From positions 62,001 through 126,000 of the forward strand of contig JAHBVX010000007.1 in the NCBI GenBank assembly GCA_019637295.1: a stretch of 64,000 bases of DNA, written 5' to 3'. Numbering within the stretch: position 1 is the first letter of the stretch; each line of letters opens with the position of its first letter. This document shows, piece after piece, positions 42,284 through 52,583 of this stretch. This DNA is from Polyangiaceae bacterium (GTDB lineage: Bacteria; Myxococcota_A; Polyangia; Polyangiales; Polyangiaceae). Below the pieces are notes generated by a model. It made no database searches. It was not told where the DNA came from and saw only the letters and a list, made by a program, of their open reading frames with translations. The position numbers were made by a program, and so were the translations under genes.

Positions 42284-43156
42284 ATGCGTTACGAAGGACG
42301 GATCTTCAGGCCGCCGAGCGAAGCGCGGTCCCTCATCCTGCAGGCCACCATCGGCTGCTCCTGGAACCACTGCACGTACTGCGACATGTATCGCGACAAG
42401 ACCTTCCGCGTACGAGCGCTGGAGGAGACCCTGGCGGACGTGCGCGCCGCGGGGAGCGCGTTCGGCGAGGACGTGCGCAAGGTGTTCGTCGCCGACGGTG
42501 ACGCGCTGGTGCTCGACCTGGAGCACTGGGAGGCGATCCTCGCGGCCTGCCGCCGCGAGTTCCCCCGGCTCGAGCGGGTCAGCGCCTACGCCACGGCGAT
42601 GAACCTGAACGCCAAGGCGCCCGAGGAGCTCGCGCAGCTGCGGAGCTGGGGTCTCTCGCTGCTCTACATCGGGCCCGAGACCGGCGACGAGGTCACGTTC
42701 AAGCGCATCGCCAAGGGTGCGGGCTTCCAGGAGCACGTCGAGGCGGCGCGCCGGGCCAAGGACGCGGGCATCGCCCTCAGCGCCATCTTTCTCTTGGGCG
42801 CGGGCGGGACGGACCGCGCGCAGGAGCACGCCGAGGGCAGCGCGCGGCTGATCACCGCGATGGACCCCGAGTTCGTGTCGCTGCTCACGCTGACCGTCGT
42901 GGAGGGCACGCCGCTCGCGACGCTGAGCGCGCGCGGTCGCTTCGAGTTGCCACCGGTACCGGCGCTGCTCGCGGAGCTGCGGACCGTGGTCGCGCTCGCG
43001 AGGCCGACCCGGGCGGTGTTCCGCACCAACCACGCATCGAACTATCTGCCGCTGGCGGGGACGCTGCCGGACGATCGCGCGCGCATCGTGCAGGTGCTCG
43101 ACGCGGCGCTGCGGGGCGAGGTGCGGCTGGTGCCAGAGTCGGCGCGCGGGCTCTGA
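42284..43156 (+). CDS. Radical SAM protein
   Basis: The product has 290 residues. The iron-sulfur motif in GCSWNHCTYCDMY is C-x4-C-x2-C, one residue longer than the classical C-x3-C-x2-C but seen in some uncharacterised radical SAM groups. Later parts (YIGPETGDEVTF; LTVVEGTPLATL) follow the Elp3/MiaB-like core. The product and substrate are unknown. It stands alone, 127 bases after the hydrolase. Confidence 0.85.
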   Translation: MRYEGRIFRPPSEARSLILQATIGCSWNHCTYCDMYRDKTFRVRALEETLADVRAAGSAFGEDVRKVFVADGDALVLDLEHWEAILAACRREFPRLERVSAYATAMNLNAKAPEELAQLRSWGLSLLYIGPETGDEVTFKRIAKGAGFQEHVEAARRAKDAGIALSAIFLLGAGGTDRAQEHAEGSARLITAMDPEFVSLLTLTVVEGTPLATLSARGRFELPPVPALLAELRTVVALARPTRAVFRTNHASNYLPLAGTLPDDRARIVQVLDAALRGEVRLVPESARGL

Positions 43157-43180
43157 GCTCGCTCGTGGTACATCCAGGGC

Positions 43181-43696
43181 GTGAGCGACGCGAGCGGTGC
43201 AGGGCAGGCGAGTCGGGCGGAGCCCCCGGCGCCGCGTCGGCTGTCGGCGCTGGTGGGCGGCGGATTCGCGCTGGCCCTGGCTGCGTTCACGGTCGTCACC
43301 GTGCTGCGCGAGCGCCCCGCGCGGGTGCCGCGTGAGCTCGGCGGCGTCTCCCTCGACAGCAGCCGGGAGGAGTTGGTTCAGGCCGGCTACCGCGACGCGG
43401 CCCAGGGTGCGCCCCGGTTAGTGGCGTCGTCGGAGGTCTTCGGCGAGGCGGCGACCTGCAGCGCGGCGCTCTCCGAGCAGGGCGTCACCACCGAGATCCG
43501 GTGCTCGATCGACTCGCCTAGCGCCGCGGCCGCTCGCGCCAGCGAGAAGAAGGTGCTGGCCGTGCTGCGTCGACTGTACGGCGACGAGAGCCCAGGTCCC
43601 GAGTCGGGGCTGTGGCGCGGCTCGCAGGCCCAGCTCTCGGTCACTCGCAGCGACGAGGGTGTGCGCGTCGAGCTGAGTCGCAGGCTGCCCCCCTGA
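43181..43696 (+). CDS. Membrane-anchored hypothetical protein
   Basis: The product has 171 residues. One membrane helix near the N-terminus (LVGGGFALALAAFTVVTVL) is followed by a small soluble domain (GGVSLDSSREELVQAGY; RRLYGDESPGPESGLWRG). No family is recognised. GTG 43181 lies 24 bases after the radical SAM stop, so it may be in the same operon. Confidence 0.65.
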   Translation: MSDASGAGQASRAEPPAPRRLSALVGGGFALALAAFTVVTVLRERPARVPRELGGVSLDSSREELVQAGYRDAAQGAPRLVASSEVFGEAATCSAALSEQGVTTEIRCSIDSPSAAAARASEKKVLAVLRRLYGDESPGPESGLWRGSQAQLSVTRSDEGVRVELSRRLPP

Positions 43697-43785
43697 CCCC
43701 GCTACTCGGGTGATATTGCCCGCCGCAGCGCTCGGTGGTGGCTTTGAACGTGCAGGCGGGGGCAAGCCCAGCTATCTTTGCGCGT

Positions 43786-45135
43786 ATGCGCCGCTTGGTC
43801 TTCGCGTCTGCGCCGCTCCTGGTGTTCACCACCTTTCACTCGGGCTGCGGGTCGGATGCGGATCCCCACTCCGCCCCAGCGGGCCAAGCTGGCGTCGGTG
43901 CGGCCGCCGGCTCGGGTGGGGAGGGCAACGCGGGCAGCGGCGGCTCGGGCAACGCGGGCAGCGGTGGCTCGGGTAACGCGAGCAGCGGCGGCGCGGGCGG
44001 CAGCGGCGGCTCGGGCAACGCGAGCAGCGGCGGCTCGGGCAACGCGGACGCGAGCGCCGACGCGGATCTGCCTGACGTGGTCTTCGTGTACGAGGGCCCC
44101 GACGGCAGCGGGCAGGACGCGTGCGCCGAGACCTCCGTCACGACCCAGCTCAAGCCCCTCGACATGTACGTGATGTTCGATCGCTCGGGCTCCATGAGCG
44201 AGCCGGGCTTCGCCTGGTACGCGCCGGCCTCGGACTGCGACGTCGGCGCCCCCATCGTCAACAGTCGCTGGTGTCGCGCCGTCAACGGCCTCGGCCAGTA
44301 CTTCATGTTGCCCGCGGCTGCCGGCAACCGCGCGGCCATCCAGTACTTCCCCCGCGCGGGCGTCACCACCTGCGGCGGCGCGAGCACCGCGGGCTACGGC
44401 GTCGCGGCGGTGGGGCTCACGCTGCTGCCGAGCGCGACCAGCGGGCCCCTCATCAACTCGCTCAACGCCGAAGCGCCGCTCGGGACCTACACCCCGACCC
44501 ACGACGCGATCTTGGGCCTGAACGCCTTCACCTCGGCGAACAAGGATCCGAACCGCCAGATGATCAGCGTGCTGATCACGGACGGACTGCCCAACAGCTG
44601 CGCCATCAACTCGGAGACGGGTCTCGCGCAGCTGCTGGCCCAGCACCACGCGGCCACCGGCATCCCGACCTACGTCATCGGCGTCACCGGCGTGGACTTC
44701 GCCAAGCTCGAGGTCATCGCCCAGGGCGGCGGCACGCTGCCGCATCCCACGCAGATCTCCGGCTTCAACAACCTGTGCGGCAACGGCGCGACCAGCTGCT
44801 ACCACTGGAACGTGGGCGACGGCGATCCGAACGTCTTCGTGCAGGCCCTCAAGTCGATCCAGCAGCAGGCCGTGGGCTGTACCCTCGACATCCCGCTGCC
44901 GTCCCAGGGCGTGCCGGACTGGAGTCAGGTCAAGGTGCAGTACCTCCCAGGCGGCAACCCGCCGCCGCAGCAGCTGCCGAAGGTGAACTTCGCGAGCAAC
45001 TGCTCCGGTCCAGGCTGGTACTACGACAACAACGCGTCGCCGACGAAGATCAACCTGTGCCCCTCCACGTGTACGACGGTGCAGGCCGATCCCGCGGCCA
45101 AGGTCGAGCTGCTGCTCGGTTGCCTCGGTAGCTGA
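43786..45135 (+). CDS. VWA-domain lipoprotein with Gly/Ser linker
   Basis: The product has 449 residues. The signal peptide ends FTTFHSGCG, so it is a lipoprotein. A linker of about 60 residues repeats GSGGSGNA/S. A von Willebrand A domain starts at MYVMFDRSGSMSE, with the metal-site DxSxS, and continues to VLITDGLPN and TYVIGVTGVDF. It probably binds a protein or sugar partner on the cell surface. ATG 43786 matches the signal peptide; an earlier GTG does not. Confidence 0.8.
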   Translation: MRRLVFASAPLLVFTTFHSGCGSDADPHSAPAGQAGVGAAAGSGGEGNAGSGGSGNAGSGGSGNASSGGAGGSGGSGNASSGGSGNADASADADLPDVVFVYEGPDGSGQDACAETSVTTQLKPLDMYVMFDRSGSMSEPGFAWYAPASDCDVGAPIVNSRWCRAVNGLGQYFMLPAAAGNRAAIQYFPRAGVTTCGGASTAGYGVAAVGLTLLPSATSGPLINSLNAEAPLGTYTPTHDAILGLNAFTSANKDPNRQMISVLITDGLPNSCAINSETGLAQLLAQHHAATGIPTYVIGVTGVDFAKLEVIAQGGGTLPHPTQISGFNNLCGNGATSCYHWNVGDGDPNVFVQALKSIQQQAVGCTLDIPLPSQGVPDWSQVKVQYLPGGNPPPQQLPKVNFASNCSGPGWYYDNNASPTKINLCPSTCTTVQADPAAKVELLLGCLGS

Positions 45136-45162
45136 AGGTCTGTCAAGAATTGACCCAGTTCA

Positions 45163-45280
45163 TGCCGGCGAAGCCGGCCCGCGTGGGGTGGGGCCCCAAC
45201 GAATTCACTTCGTTGGGGCGGGGAGGCGCGTGCCTCCCCGGCGACAGAATGAAAGAGCTGTCGAGTTTTCGACAGCTCTT
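45163..45280. terminator. Cluster of four hairpins between convergent genes
   Basis: Four stems follow each other: GCCGGC-GAA-GCCGGC (around 45164), 11-base arms GCCCCAACGAA/TTCGTTGGGGC (45193-45219), 8-base arms GGGGAGGC/GCCTCCCC (45220-45239) and 12-base arms AAGAGCTGTCGA/TCGACAGCTCTT (45253-45280). All are perfect. The last is a good bidirectional terminator for the VWA gene and the opposing lipoprotein. Confidence 0.72.
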
Positions 45281-45286
45281 GACGCC

Positions 45287-45940
45287 TCACGGGTTGCCGG
45301 CGATCGTCAACGTCCAGGGCGAGGTGCAGGCCCCGGACTTGTGCGCGATCTCCAGGATCACGTCGCGGTCGTCGTCGCTGCTGCTGCCGGTCAACCCGTC
45401 GCCCCAGGTCGCGCTCAGGGCTTCGTTCTGTCCGGTGCCGCCGGCGTCGGACTTGGCGAACGGCGGCAGGCCGCAGGGCGACGTGTCGGCGGCCTCGTTC
45501 ACGTACAGGTACAGATCCTGGTCTGCATCCGCGGGCACGGCGAGAGACACCGAGAGCTCGAGCGCTTCGCCGAGGGGGCCGTGGTTGTCCTCGGTCACCC
45601 GCAACCGAACGAAGGCCGGCCCTTGTCCCGTGACGGTCGTCACGGGTTTACCCGCGTCGCCGCTGATGGCGCCGCGGTCGTCGGGGGTCTGGCAGGTGGT
45701 GGGCGCTGGGCACCCCGCCCTTCCGCCGCTGCCGCCGCTCGATGAGCCGCCAGCGCCGCTCGCGCCGGCGCCGCCCGCAGCGGTCGCGCCCGCGCCCGCG
45801 GCGCCTGCAGCGGCCGCTCCCGCGCTGCCCCCGGCGGCGAGCTGACCGCCGGAGCCACCACTCGGCGTGTCTGCCTCGGAGCCACCCGTGGCGCAGCCGA
45901 GCACCGCCAGCAGCAGGAGCGAGAGCCCGAGGGTGCGCAT
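45287..45940 (-). CDS. Lipoprotein with Gly/Ala/Ser linker
   Basis: The product has 217 residues. The signal peptide ends LLAVLGCATG. A linker of about 50 residues is followed by a beta-rich domain (TTVTGQGPAFVRLRVTEDNHG; DLYLYVNEAADTS) that resembles pre-peptidase-type domains of secreted proteins. It starts 10 bases after the cysteine desulfurase stop, so it may share that transcript. The four-hairpin cluster ends it. Confidence 0.65.
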   Translation of the reverse strand: MRTLGLSLLLLAVLGCATGGSEADTPSGGSGGQLAAGGSAGAAAAGAAGAGATAAGGAGASGAGGSSSGGSGGRAGCPAPTTCQTPDDRGAISGDAGKPVTTVTGQGPAFVRLRVTEDNHGPLGEALELSVSLAVPADADQDLYLYVNEAADTSPCGLPPFAKSDAGGTGQNEALSATWGDGLTGSSSDDDRDVILEIAHKSGACTSPWTLTIAGNP

Positions 45941-45950
45941 GGGCCCCAGT

Positions 45951-47093
45951 CTAACCGGAACGCAGCGAGCGCGCCGCGGAGACCAGGCACGCGGCCGCGC
46001 GCTCGATCTGCTCCTCCGTCGTCAGGACACCCACGGAGAGGCGCACGCCGCCGAGCGCCCGCTCCCGGCTCACGCCCATCGCGGCGAGCACCGCGGACGG
46101 GTGCTCCGAGTCGCTGTGGCAGGCCGAGCCGGTGGAGGCCTCGAGCTCGGGGCTCCGGTCGAGCAGCTCCCGGCCCACCAGACCGGGGAACGACACGTTG
46201 ACGGTGTTGGGCAGGCGCTCGAGCTCGGGGCCGTTCAGGACGAGCCCGGGGATCTCCGCCCGCAGCCGCCACAAGAGCCCGCTCGCCAGAGCGCGCAGGC
46301 GCGCTTGCCGCGCGGGTAGCTCGCGGGCGGCGAGCGCGCAGGCGGCGCCGAAGCCGACGATGCTGGCCACGTTCTCGGTGCCCGGCCGCAGCCCTCGCTC
46401 CTGACCGCCGCCGAGCAGCTGCGGCGCCAGCGTCGTGCCGCGGCGCACGACCAGGGCGCCCACCCCCTTGGGCGCGTACAGCTTGTGACCCGCGAGCGTG
46501 AGCAAGTCCGCGTCCAGCTCGCCGATCGGTACCTTGCCCGCGGACTGCGCTGCGTCGACGTGGACCAGGATGCCCTGGGCGCGGGCCAGCGCCGCGATCT
46601 CGGCCGCTGGCTGCAGCGCGCCGGTCTCGTTGTTGGCGTGCATGACGCTGACGCACAGAGTGTCCGGGGTCAGCGCGTCGAGCACCGCGCGCGTGGTCAC
46701 CCGGCCGTCCGGCTCGACGGGCACGATCACGAGCTCGTAGCCGTCCTGGGCGAGACGCCGACACGGCTCGAGGGTCGCGGGGTGCTCGATCGACGTCGTG
46801 ACGATGCGCCGCTTCTCGCGGTGCGCCCGCGCGAGGCCCGCGAGCGCCAGGTTCGACGCCTCCGTGCCCGAGCCCGTGAACACGATCTCGTCCGCAGCTC
46901 GCCCCACCAACTCTGCGACTTGCTGGCGGGCGCGCTCCACCGCCGCCCGCGCCGTCCGGCCGCGGGCGTGCCCGCTCGAGGGGTTACCGAACCCGTCCCG
47001 CAGCAGCGGCAGCATGGCGTCGAGCACCTCCGGCAGGAGCGGGGTGGTGGCGTTGTAGTCCAGGTAGATGGGCTCGCGTTTCACGCGCCGCAT
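45951..47093 (-). CDS. Cysteine desulfurase (NifS/IscS type)
   Basis: The product has 380 residues. IYLDYNATTPLLPEVLDAML, FTGSGTEASNLAL, SIEHPATLEP, DAAQSAGKVPI and the PLP lysine in LAGHKLYAPKG fit class V aminotransferase folds. The catalytic Cys is in STGSACHSDS. The enzyme takes sulfur from cysteine for iron-sulfur clusters or thiolation. ATG 47093 is chosen; a longer frame would run antisense through msrA. No isc or suf partners are nearby, so it is probably a specialised or stand-alone copy. Confidence 0.9.
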   Translation of the reverse strand: MRRVKREPIYLDYNATTPLLPEVLDAMLPLLRDGFGNPSSGHARGRTARAAVERARQQVAELVGRAADEIVFTGSGTEASNLALAGLARAHREKRRIVTTSIEHPATLEPCRRLAQDGYELVIVPVEPDGRVTTRAVLDALTPDTLCVSVMHANNETGALQPAAEIAALARAQGILVHVDAAQSAGKVPIGELDADLLTLAGHKLYAPKGVGALVVRRGTTLAPQLLGGGQERGLRPGTENVASIVGFGAACALAARELPARQARLRALASGLLWRLRAEIPGLVLNGPELERLPNTVNVSFPGLVGRELLDRSPELEASTGSACHSDSEHPSAVLAAMGVSRERALGGVRLSVGVLTTEEQIERAAACLVSAARSLRSG

Positions 47094-47162
47094 CGTCGCA
47101 CGGTGGCGCGGACCGTCCACCGCCTTGCGTCCGCACGAGCCTCTCGCTAGGGATCCGTCGCC

Positions 47163-47813
<651 letters not shown>

Positions 47814-47838
47814 CGGGCCGTGGTAGAACCGCGGTGGG

Positions 47839-49083
47839 ATGAAGCTCGTCCACGCCGCCGATCTGCACCTCGACAGCCCGCTGCACGGCCTCGTGCGCTA
47901 CGAGGGCGCGCCCGTCGAGCGCATCCGCGGGTCCACCCGGCGCGCGCTGCAGAACCTGGTGTCCCTGTGCTTGGAGCAGGACGCCCGGCTGCTGCTCATC
48001 GCGGGGGATCTCTACGACGGCACCTGGCGAGATCACTCCACCGCGCTGTTCTTCACGGAGCAGATGGCGCGGCTGCGTGCGGTGGACTGTCGCGTGGTGT
48101 GGGTGCGTGGCAATCACGATGCGCAGAGCCGGCTGACGGGGCACCTGCGCCCGGGCAGTCACGTGCTGGAGTTGCCCCATGACCGGCCGGGCACCGAGCG
48201 CTTCGAGGAGCTGGGGATCGCCGTGCACGGCCAGGGGTTCTCCCGGGCCGACCTGACCGACGATCTGCTGGCGGCGTACCCCGTCCCGGTCGGCGACCTG
48301 CTCAACATAGGGCTCTTGCACACGGCGCTCACGGGGCGCGCGGGGCATGCGCTGTATGCGCCGTGCAGCCTCGAGCGACTGGTGGCGCAGGGCTACGACT
48401 ACTGGGCGCTGGGGCACGTGCATCAGCGCGAAGAGCTGTGCCGCGAGCCGTGGGTCGTGTTCCCCGGCAACCTCCAGGGGCGCCACGCGCGGGAGACCGG
48501 GCCCAAGGGCGCTACGGTGATCACCGTGGACGGCGGTCGCATCACGGAGGTGCGGCCGGTGGCGCTCGACGTGATGCGCTGGGAGCGCGCCGAGGTCGAC
48601 GTGACGCTGGCCAAGAACCTGGACGACGTGCTCGACGCCGTCAGCGGGCGGCTGGACGAGCTCTCGCTGCGAGCGGACGGGAGGCTGTGCGCGGTGCGGG
48701 TCGTGCTCGCGGGTCGCTCGCCCATGCACACCGGGCTGCTGCGCGAGCAGAGCGGGCTCGACCTGGGCGTGCGCGAGCTGGCTCACGGCGTCGGTGAGCT
48801 GTGGATCGAGAGGGTGAAGCTCGCCACCGAGCCACCCCGAGATCTCGACGCGCTGGCCGAGCGGGACGACGCGGTGGGGGGCGTGCTCGCGGCGCTGCAC
48901 CGCCTACGCGAGGAACCTCGCGCCCTCTCGGAGCTCGCCGAGCTGGTCGCGCCCATGACCGCCAAGCTGCCACCGGAGCTGCGCGGCCTGGTGCTGCCGA
49001 GTGAGCCCGGGGCGCTCGCGGAGCTGTCGCGGGACGTGGAGCAGATCGTGCTCAGTGAGCTGCTCGACGGAGACGGCGCGTGA
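47839..49083 (+). CDS. SbcD/YhaO-like metallophosphoesterase
   Basis: The product has 414 residues. The calcineurin-like motifs are HAADLHLDSPLHGL, AGDLYDGTWRD, RGNHDAQSRL and LGHVHQREEL; they bind two metal ions. The protein belongs to the YhaO/SbcD branch of DNA repair exonucleases. It overlaps the 1167-residue ATPase gene by ATGA, and the pair should form an Mre11-Rad50-like complex at DNA ends. Confidence 0.9.
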   Translation: MKLVHAADLHLDSPLHGLVRYEGAPVERIRGSTRRALQNLVSLCLEQDARLLLIAGDLYDGTWRDHSTALFFTEQMARLRAVDCRVVWVRGNHDAQSRLTGHLRPGSHVLELPHDRPGTERFEELGIAVHGQGFSRADLTDDLLAAYPVPVGDLLNIGLLHTALTGRAGHALYAPCSLERLVAQGYDYWALGHVHQREELCREPWVVFPGNLQGRHARETGPKGATVITVDGGRITEVRPVALDVMRWERAEVDVTLAKNLDDVLDAVSGRLDELSLRADGRLCAVRVVLAGRSPMHTGLLREQSGLDLGVRELAHGVGELWIERVKLATEPPRDLDALAERDDAVGGVLAALHRLREEPRALSELAELVAPMTAKLPPELRGLVLPSEPGALAELSRDVEQIVLSELLDGDGA

Positions 49084-52000
49084 GACTCGCGCGCCTCAGC
49101 CTGAGTCGCTTCGGGCCGTTCACGGACGTGGAGCTCGACCTCGGCCCGCCGGGCGGGCTGACGCTCGTGGTCGGTCCCAACGAGGCGGGCAAGAGCACGG
49201 CGCTGCGTGCCTTGGTGGGCTTGCTCTTCGGGATCGACGAGCGCACGGTCGATGCGCACCTGCACGCGCCGAAGGATCTTCGCCTCGGCGCCGAGCTCAT
49301 CGACGCCTCGGGCTGCGTGCTGTCGGTGGTCCGTCGCAAGGGCCGAAAGAACACGCTCACGACCCCCGGCGGCGAAGCCATCGACGACGCGGCGCTCGCG
49401 GGGATGCTCGGTGGGCTGACGCGAGAGGCGTACCTTCGCGGTTTCGCCATCGACCACGCGCGGCTGCGGGAAGGCGGCGACGCGCTGCTGCGTGGCAGCG
49501 GCGAGGTGGGCCAGACCTTGTTCGACGCCAGCCGCGGCGGCCGCAGCGTGCAGCGCGTGCTCGAGCGGCTCAAGGGGCGGGCCGAGGAGATCTTCACGCC
49601 CCGCAGTCGAACCAAGACGCTGAACGAGGCGCTAGGGCGGCACAACGCGGCGCGCGAGGCGCTGCGCGAGCAGCTGCACGACTCGGACGCGTACGCCGTC
49701 CAGCAGCGGGCGGTGGACGAGCGACGGGCGAGCCTGCAAGCGCTGGAGGGAGCGCGGCGCGCGCTGTCGCTCGAGCGCGAGCGTCTCACGCGAGCCCGAC
49801 GCGTGCTGCCGAAGCTCGCGGAGCGGGCGCGCAAGCGCGCCGAGCTCGAGGCCCTGGGTCCGCTGCCGCTGCTGCCGAGCAGCACGCGAGAGCGGCGCCT
49901 GGCGCTGGAGGTCGAGCTCGAGTCCATTCGTCCCCGGCGCGAGCTCGTGGGGCTCGAGCTCGAGCGCAAGGGCGCCGCGCTGGCGGGGCTGGGCGCGCCG
50001 GAGCCGCTAGCGGAGGTGGCGGCGCAGGCGGTGCAGGCCCTGGCCGATCGGGCTGCGGTGTTGACGCGGGATCTGCCGCAGCTCCCCGCGCTCCGCGCGC
50101 GACGCGCGGAGCTCGAGGACGAGCGCACGCGGGCGCTGGCGCGCCTCGAGGTCCCCGCCGCGGCCGACGCGCGCCGCTTCGAGCTCTCCGCCGCCGCCGA
50201 GGCGCGCCTGCGCGAGCTGAGCCGCGCGCCGGAGCGGCCGGACGGCGTCGAGGCTGACGTAGTGCACGCCTCCGAGCGCGTAGCGCGGCTTCGGGCCGAG
50301 CTCGAGGGCCTACCGCTCGGCACCGGCCGCGCCGAGCTCGGCTGGGCGCTGGAGGACGCCAAGCGCCGCAGTCCGAGCGAGCGACTGCGGGCGCTGGAGC
50401 GCGAGGCGCAAGCGCTGCAGGACGCCGAGCGAGACCTGCTGCGGGCGCTGTCGCCATGGGCCGGGACGGCCGCCGCGCTCGCCGATCTGCCGCTGCCGGC
50501 GGAGGAGTGGCTCGAGCGCTGGGGCGCCGAGCGCGAGCGTCTCGCGCGCGACGTCGACGCTCACGCGCAGCTGCGCGCGGCGCTCGAGGTCCGCTTGCGC
50601 GGGGCAGAGCGCGAGCTGCTGGCGCTGATCGCGGCCTCGGCGGTCCCGTCGGAGGCGGAGCTCTCGGCGCTGCGCCAGCAGCGGGATCGGCTCCTGACGG
50701 GCCTGCTCGAAGGAGAAGGTCCGCTGCCCCGCTCCGCGCTCGCGCCGCTGCCCGCCGCCGTGCGCGCCGCGGACGAGACGGCCGACCGCTTGCGGCGCGA
50801 GGCCGAGCGCGTTTCGCGTCGCGCCGCGCTCGAGGCGGACATCGCCGAGGCGAGGACGGCCCAGACTCGCGCGGAGGGTCGTGCAGCCGAGCTCGCGTCC
50901 CGTGAGCAGCAGTGGAAGGCGGACTGGTCGAGCTCGTTGCCGCACCCCAGCCTCGGCTCGCTGTCCGTCGCGGAGCTGCGTCGGTGGGCCGACCGGGCTC
51001 GGGCCGCGCGCGCGGCCGTCGACGCGCGGCTCGCCAAGCAGCACGAGGTCGACCAGGCGCGCCGAGAGGTTGGTGCGCTGCGGGACCGCCTCGCCGCGCT
51101 GCTGGGCGAGGGCGAAGACGCGGCGTTCGATGCGCTGCTCGCGAAGGCCGAGGCTCACTCGCAGCAGCTGGCGAACGTCGCCGCACGGCGGGTGGAGGTC
51201 GAGGCGCGGCTGACGGCGGCGGTCGAGACTCGGGCCGAGCTCGAGGCTCGGCTGGGGCGCGCCCGCGCCGAGTACGACGCCTGGCAGGTCGCGTGGAGCG
51301 CGTCGGTCGCGGCGCTGGGGCTCGGGGATGCCCCGACGCCGGAGCAGGTCGCCGTGGTGCTGGAGCAAGCGCGCGCGCTGTTCGAGCTCGAGCGAGAGGC
51401 GGAGCGCGTCGACGCCCAGCTCGAGCTCACCGAGACCGAGAGCCGCACGCTGCTCGTGGATGCCCAGGCGCTGGCCGCGAGCGCGGGAGTGAGCGCGGAG
51501 GCGAAGGACGGCGTGACGCTCGTGGCCACGCTGCAGAAGCGGCACGCCGAGGCGGTCGCTCGACGCGATCGGCGGCTCGAGGTCGCGGCGGACCTGGAGC
51601 GAGCCCGAGCGGAAGCGGCGGAGCTCGCCGAGCGCGAGCGGGCGGCTCAGACCGCGCTCGCAGCGTTGCTGCTGGAGTGCGGCGTCGCGAGCCGAGAGGC
51701 GCTGCTCGAGGCCGAAGCGCGGGTGGAGAATCACGCGCGGCTCGAGCAGGAGCTGGCTCGGGTCGAGCGTGAGCTGGACGAGGCGGGCGACGGCCGAACG
51801 TCCGACGAGCTGCAGCGCGAGACCCGGGATCTCGACGCCGATCTGGCGCGCGTGCGCCTGCACGAGCTCGACACGGAGCTGGAGGAGCTGGATCTCGAAC
51901 GGCAAGCGGCCGTGGGCGCCATCAAGGACGCTGAGCACGGCCTGTCTCGCTTCCACGAGCAGACGGCGGTGGACGCGGCCGAGCACCTCGAGCTCACGCG

Positions 52001-52583
52001 CCACGCGGTGCTCGAGGAGGCGGCGCTGTACGTGCGGCTCACCCTGGCTCGCGGCATCTTGGCTCGCGAAATCGAGCGCTTTCGCGAGGAGAATCAGGGG
52101 CCCTTGGTGGGGCGAGCCGCGCACATCTTCGCCCAGCTCACGGCCCTGCGTTACCCCCAACTGCGCGTGGAGCACCTCGACGGCGAGCAGCCGGTGCTGC
52201 TCGCGGTGCGTGCGGACGAGGTGACCCACTCGCTCTCGGAGCTGAGCGAGGGCACCGCCGACCAACTCTATCTGGCGCTTCGGCTCGCGAGCTATGAGCA
52301 CTTCATCGCGCGCGGCGAGCCGTTGCCGCTGGTGCTCGACGACGCGCTCGTCACCTTCGACGAGCCCCGCGCCCGCGCGGCGCTGCGGGTGCTGGCCGAG
52401 CTCGCGCGTCGCACGCAGGTGCTGCTGTTCTCCCATCACGAGCACCTGCTGACACTGGCCGAGGACACCCTGGAGCCGGGCCAGTATCACGTGCGACGCC
52501 TGACGCGCCGCGAGGTGAGCGCGGGCGGTGCCGAGTCAGCGCCGGGCGTTGCTCACGCAGCGCGCCACCCCGAGTCCGGGTAG
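49080..52583 (+). CDS. YhaN/SbcC-like SMC-type ATPase
   Basis: The product has 1167 residues. The N-terminal Walker A is GPNEAGKST (about 33-41). A very long Ala/Glu/Arg-rich coiled coil follows, and the C-terminus has ELSEGTADQLYLALRLASYE (signature) and LPLVLDDALVTFDEP (Walker B). VLLFSHHEHLL carries the switch His. It is a Rad50/SbcC-like partner of the preceding metallophosphoesterase. The last 48 bases overlap the opposing cytochrome gene. Confidence 0.9.
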   Translation: MRLARLSLSRFGPFTDVELDLGPPGGLTLVVGPNEAGKSTALRALVGLLFGIDERTVDAHLHAPKDLRLGAELIDASGCVLSVVRRKGRKNTLTTPGGEAIDDAALAGMLGGLTREAYLRGFAIDHARLREGGDALLRGSGEVGQTLFDASRGGRSVQRVLERLKGRAEEIFTPRSRTKTLNEALGRHNAAREALREQLHDSDAYAVQQRAVDERRASLQALEGARRALSLERERLTRARRVLPKLAERARKRAELEALGPLPLLPSSTRERRLALEVELESIRPRRELVGLELERKGAALAGLGAPEPLAEVAAQAVQALADRAAVLTRDLPQLPALRARRAELEDERTRALARLEVPAAADARRFELSAAAEARLRELSRAPERPDGVEADVVHASERVARLRAELEGLPLGTGRAELGWALEDAKRRSPSERLRALEREAQALQDAERDLLRALSPWAGTAAALADLPLPAEEWLERWGAERERLARDVDAHAQLRAALEVRLRGAERELLALIAASAVPSEAELSALRQQRDRLLTGLLEGEGPLPRSALAPLPAAVRAADETADRLRREAERVSRRAALEADIAEARTAQTRAEGRAAELASREQQWKADWSSSLPHPSLGSLSVAELRRWADRARAARAAVDARLAKQHEVDQARREVGALRDRLAALLGEGEDAAFDALLAKAEAHSQQLANVAARRVEVEARLTAAVETRAELEARLGRARAEYDAWQVAWSASVAALGLGDAPTPEQVAVVLEQARALFELEREAERVDAQLELTETESRTLLVDAQALAASAGVSAEAKDGVTLVATLQKRHAEAVARRDRRLEVAADLERARAEAAELAERERAAQTALAALLLECGVASREALLEAEARVENHARLEQELARVERELDEAGDGRTSDELQRETRDLDADLARVRLHELDTELEELDLERQAAVGAIKDAEHGLSRFHEQTAVDAAEHLELTRHAVLEEAALYVRLTLARGILAREIERFREENQGPLVGRAAHIFAQLTALRYPQLRVEHLDGEQPVLLAVRADEVTHSLSELSEGTADQLYLALRLASYEHFIARGEPLPLVLDDALVTFDEPRARAALRVLAELARRTQVLLFSHHEHLLTLAEDTLEPGQYHVRRLTRREVSAGGAESAPGVAHAARHPESG

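Noticed and set aside
43910-44060. Short repeats resembling a CRISPR-like array
   Set aside because: They are in-frame Gly/Ser/Asn codons of a lipoprotein linker with no unique spacers.
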